19,758 nt of DNA, from positions 1-19,758 of the forward strand of contig JANMQQ010000408.1 in NCBI GenBank assembly GCA_031370545.1. Reading direction: 5' to 3'. Within the stretch, counting starts at the first letter, position 1. Every line of letters begins with the position of its first letter. Under the pieces are notes generated by a model. That model did no database searches, had not been told where the DNA came from, and worked only from the letters and a program-made list of their open reading frames with translations. The position numbers and the translations under genes are program-made. Source of the stretch: UBA6921 sp031370545 (GTDB taxonomy: Bacteria > Pseudomonadota > Gammaproteobacteria > SG8-11). Shown here piece by piece: positions 8,009 to 14,835 of this stretch.

Positions 8009-8887
8009 TTACTGAGCGGCGCGCAAACGTGCAATGCGTTCATCCAGCGGCGGATGTGTCATGAACAGGCGCTTTAAACCATGCGCCAGACCGCCGGTAA
8101 TTCCAAACGCCGCCATCTGGTCAGGCAGTTGCGCCGGGTGCATTTGCGCTTTTAAGCGCTCCAGCGCCGCGATCATTTTGCTCGTCTGACTCAGGCGCGC
8201 ACCGCCAGCATCGGCACGAAACTCACGTTGGCGGCTGAACCACATCACGATGGTGCTGGCTAAAATACCCAACACCAATTCGGCAACAATCGATGTAATC
8301 CAGAACGCCGGGCCGTTCTCGCGGTCGGATTTGAACACCACGCGGTCCACAAAGTAGCCGATAACCCGCGCCAGGAAAATCACGAAGGTATTCACGACGC
8401 CTTGAATCAACGCGAGCGTTACCATGTCGCCGTTGGCCACGTGGGTAATTTCGTGCCCCACCACGGCTTCGGCTTCATCGCGCGTCATGCTGCGCAGCAA
8501 GCCGCTGCTCACCGCAACCAGGGCACTGTTGCGATTCGCCCCGGTGGCAAACGCGTTCACATCTGGGCTGTCAAAAATTGCTACTTCTGGCATGCCGATA
8601 CCGGCCTGCTGCGACTGGCGGCGCACAGTCTCGACTAACCAATGTTCGATTTCAGTACGCGGCTCGCTGATGACCTGGGCTCCGGTCGAGCGCTTGGCGA
8701 TCCACTTCGACATCAGCAACGAGATGAACGAGCCGCCGAAGCCGAAGATCGCTGCAAACACCAACAGGGAAGTCAGATTCAACCCCTGCTGCGTTAAAAA
8801 CTGATCTGCGCCCAGCAGGCGCACGGTCACACTCAATACCAGCATGATCGCCAGATTGGTCATCAGGAACAAAAATATGCGCTTCAT
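8009..8887 (-). CDS. htpX: Membrane zinc metalloprotease HtpX
   Basis: 292 residues (E. coli HtpX 293). HtpX is an inner-membrane M48 endopeptidase that degrades misfolded membrane proteins together with FtsH. Two N-terminal hydrophobic segments (about 4-24 and 38-58) precede the catalytic HEITH at 145-149, with H145 and H149 as zinc ligands and E146 as catalytic residue. E222 in RQREFRAD is the third ligand, and further hydrophobic segments lie at about 155-180 and 195-217. The ATG at 8887 is chosen over the open frame from 8938 because it begins MKRIFLFLMTN like the family and has GAGGAG 5 nt upstream. A near-consensus sigma-32 promoter lies upstream, consistent with heat-shock control. It converges on fimX. 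Confidence 0.96.
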   Translation of the reverse strand: MKRIFLFLMTNLAIMLVLSVTVRLLGADQFLTQQGLNLTSLLVFAAIFGFGGSFISLLMSKWIAKRSTGAQVISEPRTEIEHWLVETVRRQSQQAGIGMPEVAIFDSPDVNAFATGANRNSALVAVSSGLLRSMTRDEAEAVVGHEITHVANGDMVTLALIQGVVNTFVIFLARVIGYFVDRVVFKSDRENGPAFWITSIVAELVLGILASTIVMWFSRQREFRADAGGARLSQTSKMIAALERLKAQMHPAQLPDQMAAFGITGGLAHGLKRLFMTHPPLDERIARLRAAQ

Positions 8888-8892
8888 AACTA

Positions 8893-8898
8893 CTCCTC
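8893..8898 (-). promoter_or_regulatory. Shine-Dalgarno site of htpX
   Basis: GAGGAG 5 nt upstream of the ATG at 8887. It fixes the start against the longer frame from 8938. Confidence 0.8.
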
Positions 8899-8962
8899 GT
8901 TTTGTCGCTATTACCTGGTACCACTCACGTGACCACACCCCACTTCTAGAACTGCCTTCCTG

Positions 8963-8990
8963 TAATGGGGATGGATGGATTCATTTCAAG
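8963..8990 (-). promoter_or_regulatory. Candidate sigma-32 (heat-shock) promoter of htpX
   Basis: On the minus strand a -35 box CTTGAAA (8984-8990) is followed after exactly 13 nt by CCCCATTA (8963-8970). The E. coli sigma-32 consensus is CTTGAAA, 11-16 nt, CCCCATnT. The -35 matches fully and the -10 in seven of eight positions. Transcription would start near 8956, giving a leader of roughly 70 nt to the htpX ATG. htpX is a known heat-shock gene in E. coli, which makes the match more credible. Confidence 0.8.
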
Positions 8991-9015
8991 CGTGGCTGTA
9001 GAGCTATAGACGCCG

Positions 9016-9058
9016 CACCGATGTAACGGTTCCGGGACCGGATTATATTACATCGGTG
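9016..9058. repeat. Inverted repeat after the second PilZ-like gene
   Basis: A perfect 11-bp inverted repeat CACCGATGTAA (9016-9026) and TTACATCGGTG (9048-9058) surrounds a smaller CGGT/ACCG dyad (9027-9030, 9037-9040). It begins about 16 nt beyond the stop of the minus-strand gene at 9075, so it may be the 3'-end hairpin of that transcript. There is no T-run, so factor-independent termination is doubtful. The loop contains TATAAT on the minus strand (9042-9047), but no well-spaced -35 box is seen. Confidence 0.5.
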
Positions 9059-9074
9059 GGGAAACCAATGCAGA

Positions 9075-10886
9075 TTAACTGGGCTCGAACCCAATCATGT
9101 CGAATAACACAAACTCAGGCTGATAGAGGTACATGCGCCCCAGTTGCAAACTGCGACTTTGGCCGACGGAGCTCAAAAACAGTTTCGACAGCGCGTACGA
9201 GCCGTGCTTGCTGTGCAGTAAAAAACGCCACTTACCATCGAGGCAATGCAGTAAAAACCCCGGCAGTGCTTTCTTGTCAGCCTGCATGTGGGGGTCTTGC
9301 ACACCAACGCATTCCGCTTCGAAGGCGAGCTTCTGCACTGCAACTTCAACTTCGCCGCTGCGGCTGCGCTGCACCCGGCTGACATAGGCAACTTGCGGCA
9401 CGCTACGACGCGGGTCATCGGCATCACGCGTATATGCGATTAACTGGCCAACGAAAGCTGCCTTACTGGCAGGCGTTTCCTGATATTTGAATTGCATGCC
9501 GCTAGCACTTTCGTTGATCAGAAAAAACGCAGACACGGATTGCTCGGCGGCGGTAGGTTCAGTTTGGAACGCACTGGGTTTTGTCAGTTGCGGCGCAACC
9601 GGGAAGTCCTCGAAGCGCCACTGCTCATCACCGTTGGATTTGTCGCGGACAATCTCAAACGCTTCCGCAAAACCCCAGTGTAGCCGTAGCTCGACATATT
9701 GATTGGCGTAGCTGCGTTCGGCACGCTCCGCGTGATAGCGCAATTTGCGCAACATGTGTTCCAGAAGTTGCGCCTGGTCCAGCAAGCTAACTCCAGCCAC
9801 CCCCGCCAGGCGTTTGAACAGCGTATCTTTTTGTCCGGCATTCAGCCGCTCCAGATCACGCTCCACCCGCCGCAGCAGCGGGCCCACATCGAGCAGCAGC
9901 GCAGGCTCCTTTGGCTTGCTGCGCATTTTGAATGTGGGTGAACGATGGTGTGCGCGGGTGATGATGACACTGGCGTCGTTGAGTGCCAGCTCGGAATACG
10001 GGCGCAATTTCAGCCGTGGCAGGGTGCGCCGCAAATAAACCAGCATCCAGAAAAATTGTTGTGGTGGCCAAGTGCCGGAATCCATCATCCCCGTCACCTG
10101 GAGCGCGATGTAGAGTTGCTGCACGCTCGCAGAAGTAGGTGCCGGGTCACGTTCTTTTGGCTGCCAGGCGGCACGGTTGGGTTCCGCAAGGTAACCAGCC
10201 AGTGGCATTTCACGCTGCACGTTCTCGCATTCGTTCAACGCAAAATAAAGCTGATTGCAGTTGCGCCAAGACCGCTCTGGTAACTTCATCCGCAGTATTG
10301 CGCACAAGTGCTGCTCAGCATGAATCAGCTCAAGCATACGGTGCCCGACGCGCAGAGCCTTATCGTGACATATCGCGTAAGCACGATTCGGAAAGCGACG
10401 CAGCGCGTTAAATATCAGCGCATAACAGGTGGTTAGCTGTTGCGCGGCTTCAATCGCCAACTGCATCTGTTGCTTGGGTTCTTCGACATTGGATTGCGCA
10501 TCCCCTGCCTGCGTCGGAGTTACTTGGGAAGAGGCAATACTCGCATGATGAGCGTTATCCCGCTTGCTGTAAGCAGTGTAAACCGCGCCCACCGCCGGTC
10601 GCAGATAGCGATCTGCCACTAGTGCATGTAATGCTCGTGTGAATGCCGAAACCGGATAACGATTGAGTGCAGCGAAGTGCTCACCGACCTGTTGCATCAC
10701 CAGCACACGACGACCGCGCGTGGCGTGGCAAGCACGAATAAAACTGAACAGAGAGTGCCGGGGCTTGGCAGATTCGAATGTTGGAGCTGCCACATCGAGT
10801 TCAAGCGCGTGAGAACGCGCAGGCAACTCACCGCGTAACCAGCGATGAACGCCCTCGCCCCACGGCTTCAATCCGGAGAACAACAT
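9075..10886 (-). CDS. Large PilZ-like protein (603 aa), paralogue of the 3437-5368 product
   Basis: The product shares its plan with the product at 3437-5368. A helical N-terminal two thirds contains RAHHR at about 311-315 (RxxxR-like). A C-terminal domain has NESASG at 458-463 ([D/N]xSxxG), GQLIAY at 480-485 and QKLAFEA at 518-524. The NES-to-QKL distance is 60 residues here and 63 in the paralogue. The first 60 residues are rich in arginine and lack the N-terminus of the paralogue. The start is uncertain: ATG at 10886 is used, GTG at 10901 is possible, and neither has a good ribosome site. It follows parC on the same strand with a gap of about 110-125 bp. A role as c-di-GMP effector is inferred from the motif and the proximity of fimX; catalytic motifs are not seen. 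Confidence 0.55.
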   Translation of the reverse strand: MLFSGLKPWGEGVHRWLRGELPARSHALELDVAAPTFESAKPRHSLFSFIRACHATRGRRVLVMQQVGEHFAALNRYPVSAFTRALHALVADRYLRPAVGAVYTAYSKRDNAHHASIASSQVTPTQAGDAQSNVEEPKQQMQLAIEAAQQLTTCYALIFNALRRFPNRAYAICHDKALRVGHRMLELIHAEQHLCAILRMKLPERSWRNCNQLYFALNECENVQREMPLAGYLAEPNRAAWQPKERDPAPTSASVQQLYIALQVTGMMDSGTWPPQQFFWMLVYLRRTLPRLKLRPYSELALNDASVIITRAHHRSPTFKMRSKPKEPALLLDVGPLLRRVERDLERLNAGQKDTLFKRLAGVAGVSLLDQAQLLEHMLRKLRYHAERAERSYANQYVELRLHWGFAEAFEIVRDKSNGDEQWRFEDFPVAPQLTKPSAFQTEPTAAEQSVSAFFLINESASGMQFKYQETPASKAAFVGQLIAYTRDADDPRRSVPQVAYVSRVQRSRSGEVEVAVQKLAFEAECVGVQDPHMQADKKALPGFLLHCLDGKWRFLLHSKHGSYALSKLFLSSVGQSRSLQLGRMYLYQPEFVLFDMIGFEPS

Positions 10887-10901
10887 GCCACAACAGCCCA
10901 C

Positions 10902-11011
10902 ACGATACGTTTGTCTTACTTTGTATCGTCTTGATTCCTTAAACGTTTAGCAAAAGTCGTGAAGTCGATTGCATTGCGCGCTTGGTCACAAACACGCTGT
11001 GAACAGCGCGT
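10902..11011 (-). other. Gap after parC with small dyads
   Basis: No gene is seen. A compact dyad CGCTGT/ACAGCG (10995-11000, 11003-11008) sits just past the parC stop and could be a weak 3' hairpin, but the loop is only 2 nt and no solid T-run follows on the minus strand. A TAAACGTTTA palindrome and a CGATAC/GTATCG inverted pair are also present. The PilZ-like gene downstream could be read through from parC. Confidence 0.3.
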
Positions 11012-13273
11012 CTATTTTTCGCCTGCATTCGATGGCGGCAGGAGCGCAACCCGATCAACCTTTTGATATCCACGCGGGAGCTTCTTGCCGCGTCGTCCAC
11101 GTTCGCCTTGGTACTCGTTTAATTCGCTGGCGCTGAGCGTGGTGTGTTGTTTACCGGCAAAAATAGTGAGGCTGCCGCCTTTCGGAATTGAAAGCAGCGC
11201 AAATAAAGCTTCGTGATCTTTGGGTGATACACCAATAATTTTGTTGCCACGGCCCTTTGCCAGCATAGGCAAGTCTTTCACCGCAAATACCAGCATGTGA
11301 CCGTCGTTGGTCACGGCGGCAAGACGATCGGTGTCGACGTTGACAATTGGGGCAGGCGCCACGACGCGACTGTTCTGGGCTACGCTAAGCACGGCCTTGC
11401 CGTTTTTGTTTTTGGTCGACATGTCTTCGAGCTTAGCGACGAAACCGTAACCCGCGTCGCTGCCGACCAGATACAACTGTTCCGGCGCACCCAGCATGAC
11501 ACCCGCAAAAGTTGCACCCGGCGGCGGATTCAACCAACCGGTCAGCGGTTCGCCGTGGCCGCGCGCGGACGGCAATTGGTGCGCAGGCAAAGTGTAGGCG
11601 CGGCCGGTCGAGTCGAGGAACACGGCAAACTGATTGCTCTTGCCAATCGCGGCGGCGCGAAAGCTGTCGCCCGCTTTGTATTGCAGTACGAACCCATCAA
11701 TGTCGTGACCTTTCGCAGAACGGACCCAGCCTTTCTCGGACAGAATCACGGTCACCGGCTCGGCACCGACCAGCGTTGATTCGTCGATAACCTTGGCGGC
11801 GGCACGCTTGACCAATGGCGAACGGCGTTCGTCGCCGTAGGTTTTCATGTCGTCCTGAATTTCTTTTTTCACCAGCGTACGCAGCCGCTTACCCGAATCC
11901 AGAATTTTTTGCAGTTCGTCGCGTTCTTCGGCCAGCTCGTTTTGCTCGGTGCGAATCTGCATTTCTTCGAGCTTGGCGAGGTGCCGCAGCTTGAGTTCGA
12001 GAATCGCCTCGGCCTGCGTGTCGCTCAGCTTGAAGCGCGCCATCAACACCGGTTTGGGTTCGTCGTTGGTGCGGATGATGCGGATCACTTCGTCGATGTT
12101 CAGATACGCGATCAACAACCCGTCGAGGATGTGCAGGCGCGCATTGACCTTATCGAGCCGCCACTGCAAGCGGCGTCGAACAGTCAACATGCGGAACTCC
12201 AGCCACTCGCTCAACAGGTCGCGCAGATTTTTCACTTGCGGGCGACCGTTCAAGCCGATCATGTTCATGTTGATGCGGTAGCTGCGCTCAAGGTCCGTGG
12301 TCGCGAATAAGTGCCCCATCAATTCGTCAAGATCCACACGATTGGAGCGCGGCACGATCACCAGGCGCGTCGGATTCTCGTGGTCGGACTCGTCGCGCAA
12401 GTCTTCCACCATCGGCAACTTCTTTGCGTTCATTTGCTGCGCGATCTGTTCCAGAATCTTCGCGCCCGAAGTCTGGTGCGGCAGCGATGTCAGCACCACA
12501 TAGCCATCTTCGATTTCGTAACGCGCGCGCATGCGCACCGAACCGTTACCGGTTTCGTACATCGCCTGCAATTCAGCGCGCGGCGTGATAATTTCCGCGT
12601 CGGTGGGGAAATCCGGACCTAATACAAACTCACACAGCTCGCTGACCGTCGCTTTGGGATTTTCGATCAAGTGAATACACGCTGCTGCAACTTCACGCAG
12701 ATTGTGCGGCGGAATGTCGGTGGCCATGCCGACCGCGATGCCGGTGGTCCCGTTCAACAGCACGTTAGGCAAGCGCGCTGGCAACAGCGATGGCTCGTCC
12801 ATCGTGCCGTCGAAATTCGGCACCCAATCGACCGTGCCCTGACCTAATTCTGACAACAACACCTCGGCGTATTTCGCCAGGCGCGATTCGGTGTAACGCA
12901 TCGCCGCAAACGACTTCGGATCATCCGGCGAACCCCAGTTGCCCTGCCCGTCAACCAGCGGATAACGATACGAAAACGGCTGCGCCATCAGCACCATCGC
13001 TTCATAACACGCCGAATCGCCATGCGGATGAAACTTGCCGAGCACATCACCGACTGTGCGCGCGGACTTTTTGTATTTGTTTCCGGCCTTCAAGCCCAGC
13101 TCGCTCATCGCATAAATAATGCGCCGCTGCACCGGCTTCAAGCCGTCGCCGATATGCGGCAACGCGCGATCCAGAATCACATACATCGAATAGTCAAGAT
13201 ACGCCTTCTCGCTGAATACACGCAGCGGCTGACGCTCGATGCCGTCGGGGTTGGTTTTTGTTTCTTCGGTCAT
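11012..13273 (-). CDS. parC: DNA topoisomerase IV subunit A ParC
   Basis: 753 residues (E. coli ParC 752). ParC is the breakage-reunion subunit of topoisomerase IV, which unlinks replicated chromosomes. The active-site tyrosine is Y127 in AAMRYTESR. The quinolone-resistance region HPHGDSACYEA places S87 and E91 at the positions of E. coli S80 and E84, so the susceptible-type residues are present. The N-terminal winged-helix core and a C-terminal DNA-wrapping domain cover the full length. AAGG 7 nt before the ATG supports the start. Its partner parE lies upstream on the same strand, but about 3.3 kb of accessory genes separate them. No terminator is clear beyond the stop. Confidence 0.96.
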   Translation of the reverse strand: MTEETKTNPDGIERQPLRVFSEKAYLDYSMYVILDRALPHIGDGLKPVQRRIIYAMSELGLKAGNKYKKSARTVGDVLGKFHPHGDSACYEAMVLMAQPFSYRYPLVDGQGNWGSPDDPKSFAAMRYTESRLAKYAEVLLSELGQGTVDWVPNFDGTMDEPSLLPARLPNVLLNGTTGIAVGMATDIPPHNLREVAAACIHLIENPKATVSELCEFVLGPDFPTDAEIITPRAELQAMYETGNGSVRMRARYEIEDGYVVLTSLPHQTSGAKILEQIAQQMNAKKLPMVEDLRDESDHENPTRLVIVPRSNRVDLDELMGHLFATTDLERSYRINMNMIGLNGRPQVKNLRDLLSEWLEFRMLTVRRRLQWRLDKVNARLHILDGLLIAYLNIDEVIRIIRTNDEPKPVLMARFKLSDTQAEAILELKLRHLAKLEEMQIRTEQNELAEERDELQKILDSGKRLRTLVKKEIQDDMKTYGDERRSPLVKRAAAKVIDESTLVGAEPVTVILSEKGWVRSAKGHDIDGFVLQYKAGDSFRAAAIGKSNQFAVFLDSTGRAYTLPAHQLPSARGHGEPLTGWLNPPPGATFAGVMLGAPEQLYLVGSDAGYGFVAKLEDMSTKNKNGKAVLSVAQNSRVVAPAPIVNVDTDRLAAVTNDGHMLVFAVKDLPMLAKGRGNKIIGVSPKDHEALFALLSIPKGGSLTIFAGKQHTTLSASELNEYQGERGRRGKKLPRGYQKVDRVALLPPSNAGEK

Positions 13274-13342
13274 GGTCTTTCCTTACAGACAGATAGAGAG
13301 CACGTCGGCATCGTGCGTTTCGTTACACATTTCGTTTCTTGA

Positions 13343-13695
13343 TCACGCCAATTTTATTTTTAGCGCATGCAAGTGCAGGAGCAAGGCGGGGATATCGCCG
13401 CAGATAAGCTCCACAGCGTGTCGTTGTCGATGCCGAGATAGCCGTGAATCAAGCGATTGCGTGTGGCTATGATGAGCCGCCACGGAATCTGTGGGTTAGC
13501 GGCACGTATTACGTCCGGAACATGCGTCGCCGCCGCCCCGATCAGTTCCAGATTACGCACTGCGGCGTCGTAATTCAGACCGCTGGCGATGAAACCCGCC
13601 TGATCAAGGCAGTCAGTGTAGGCGACGACCTTCTCCGCGAAACCAATCATGTCGTCCAAATAAAATCGCCATTCGCGCTGCGCGGAATCAGACAT
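13343..13695 (-). pseudogene. hepT: HepT-family HEPN toxin with apparent C-terminal frameshift
   Basis: HepT proteins are HEPN-domain RNases paired with MntA antitoxins. The ATG at 13695 is chosen because it begins the HEPN helix (MSDSAQREWRFYLDD) and overlaps the mntA stop by 8 nt. The catalytic motif RNRLIHGY at residues 79-86 fits RX4HXY exactly, and YLGIDNDTLW follows as in the family. After W95 the frame runs into a low-complexity tail (SPPCSCTC) and stops at 13360. In another frame the same DNA encodes LICGDIPALLLHLHALKIKLA, a normal-looking HepT C-terminus, ending with TGA at 13343. A single-base deletion near 13405-13412, or a sequencing error, best explains this. The catalytic core is intact, so activity may remain. 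Confidence 0.7.
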
Positions 13696-13978
13696 GCACC
13701 GCCTCCTTTTCAATGAATGGACGCAACTCCGCGCGCAGTGCTTTGTCGGTAACCAGATCGACCGGACAACCAAACAAGTCTTCGAGATAGAACTGGACAC
13801 CGAAGTAGCGCTCCGATGTGGCCGGTCCGTCAAAGGCGACTACAACGTCAACGTCACTGTCGCTGCGCGCCGCATCGCGCACAGTGGAACCGAACAGCGC
13901 AAGATCCGTGACTCCATAGCGGGCAGCCAGCACGGGCTTGCTCTGGGCGAGTAATTCAAGTGCACGGGTGCGGTTCAT
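13688..13978 (-). CDS. mntA: MntA-family nucleotidyltransferase antitoxin (MNT domain)
   Basis: 96 residues, a typical minimal nucleotidyltransferase. The active-site signature GS-X10-DxD is complete: G30-S31, then D42 and D44 in SDSDVDVVVAFD. In the characterised SO_3165/SO_3166 pair, MntA inactivates HepT by adding AMP units to the tyrosine of the RX4HXY motif; that tyrosine is present in the adjacent HepT-like product. A GAGG ribosome site lies 5 nt before the ATG, inside the end of the upstream methyltransferase-like remnant. The stop overlaps the hepT start (ATGTCTGA). The role as antitoxin is inferred from family and pairing. Confidence 0.85.
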   Translation of the reverse strand: MNRTRALELLAQSKPVLAARYGVTDLALFGSTVRDAARSDSDVDVVVAFDGPATSERYFGVQFYLEDLFGCPVDLVTDKALRAELRPFIEKEAVHV

Positions 13979-13986
13979 TACAGCCT

Positions 13987-14218
13987 CTAATCACGAATCA
14001 GAAATGATCGTACGGCAACCTGCCGGTGTGGTTGATTTTGCAGTTCATCGATTCGTTTGTCGCGCATGATACGGCAGTGATCGAAAATCTCGCTCTCTAC
14101 CATCCGCTGCGCCGCGTGATACGACCTCGCCGCATTCCCCAACAAAACCCGCAGCTCCAACTTTGGCCGGTTCTCCTTACCGATCCAAGTGAGTTCTGAG
14201 TTTTTGTTTTTTGCTCAT
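13987..14218 (-). pseudogene. Remnant resembling the N-terminus of a type III DNA methyltransferase (Mod)
   Basis: Reading the minus strand from 14214 gives a 75-codon open frame without an in-frame ATG that contains ELTWIGKENRPKLE, then R.LL, SYHAA and IFD. This closely follows the segment I recognise from the start of Mod-type site-specific DNA methyltransferases (ELTWIGK..RP.LEPR.LL....SYHA..R....IFD). The catalytic DPPY and the rest of the roughly 600-residue enzyme are absent. An ATG at 14216-14218 with MSKKQK lies in another frame, suggesting a one-base slip in the A-run just after it. The 3' end carries unrelated sequence up to the TAG at 13987. It starts 15 nt after the TOPRIM-like gene. 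The identification rests on memory of the family motif. Confidence 0.5.
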
Positions 14219-14232
14219 CGCAAACAATCGTA

Positions 14233-14835
14233 TCAATGCTGTCTGAGCCAATCACGCACCTGTTCGATAAAATCGCGCAGCGCATGATCGGCAACGCCCG
14301 CCGCATACAAGTCCATTGTTTGCGCGACGAGCGGTCCATATTCGGCGCCACCTAACGGCGGAAACAGGTTGTGTTGAGCGAATGCGTCCTTAAGCAGTTT
14401 TTTGTAGTGACCCTTATCGCACTTTGCATTCGGAGCAATCGCCTGCACTGGCACCCCGGCCGCGCCAGCCAATGCCTGGCTGTCGAGCAAATACCAGCGT
14501 TCGACGTGCGGATCGGGAATCGCCGTGATAACGGTGGGATAGGGCACATCTTTCGCCGCATCGTTCAATTGAGTTCGGCGTTTGGCGAAACCGTTGCAAT
14601 TTCCGTCAGAACCAACAATCAAAACGTCCGCCACAGGAGTCTTCTTCCGTCTCTCTACATCCTTAATGAATTCCTTGTAGGCGCGGATCGACCCACCGCC
14701 TCGTGCACTTAGGACGTGCAATTCATAGTCTGACGGACTCTTGCCTTCATCGGCAATCAGACGTCTGACGAGATTAGGAATCAATGCTTCCTGCGCGCTG
14801 TCTTCCAGGAAAAAAGCGATTGTGTATTTAGCCAC
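14233..14835 (-). CDS. DUF4276/TOPRIM-like protein, partner of the AAA ATPase
   Basis: The GTG at 14835 is chosen: it has GGAG 6 nt upstream, overlaps the ATPase stop by 8 nt (GTGGCTAA), and begins with a beta strand (VAKYTIAFFLED). Product 200 residues. The pattern fits a TOPRIM-like or DUF4276 fold: an acidic cluster after strand 1 (E11, D12, E16), a second acidic turn VGSDGN (74-79, D77), and AIPDPHVERWYLLD (105-118, E112), resembling the IPEPEIEAW-type segment of DUF4276. In many defence systems a RecF/OLD-like ATPase is followed by such a small nuclease-like gene. Nuclease activity is inferred, not shown: the classical DxD is DxN here. Tight overlap implies co-translation with the ATPase. 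Confidence 0.65.
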   Translation of the reverse strand: MAKYTIAFFLEDSAQEALIPNLVRRLIADEGKSPSDYELHVLSARGGGSIRAYKEFIKDVERRKKTPVADVLIVGSDGNCNGFAKRRTQLNDAAKDVPYPTVITAIPDPHVERWYLLDSQALAGAAGVPVQAIAPNAKCDKGHYKKLLKDAFAQHNLFPPLGGAEYGPLVAQTMDLYAAGVADHALRDFIEQVRDWLRQH

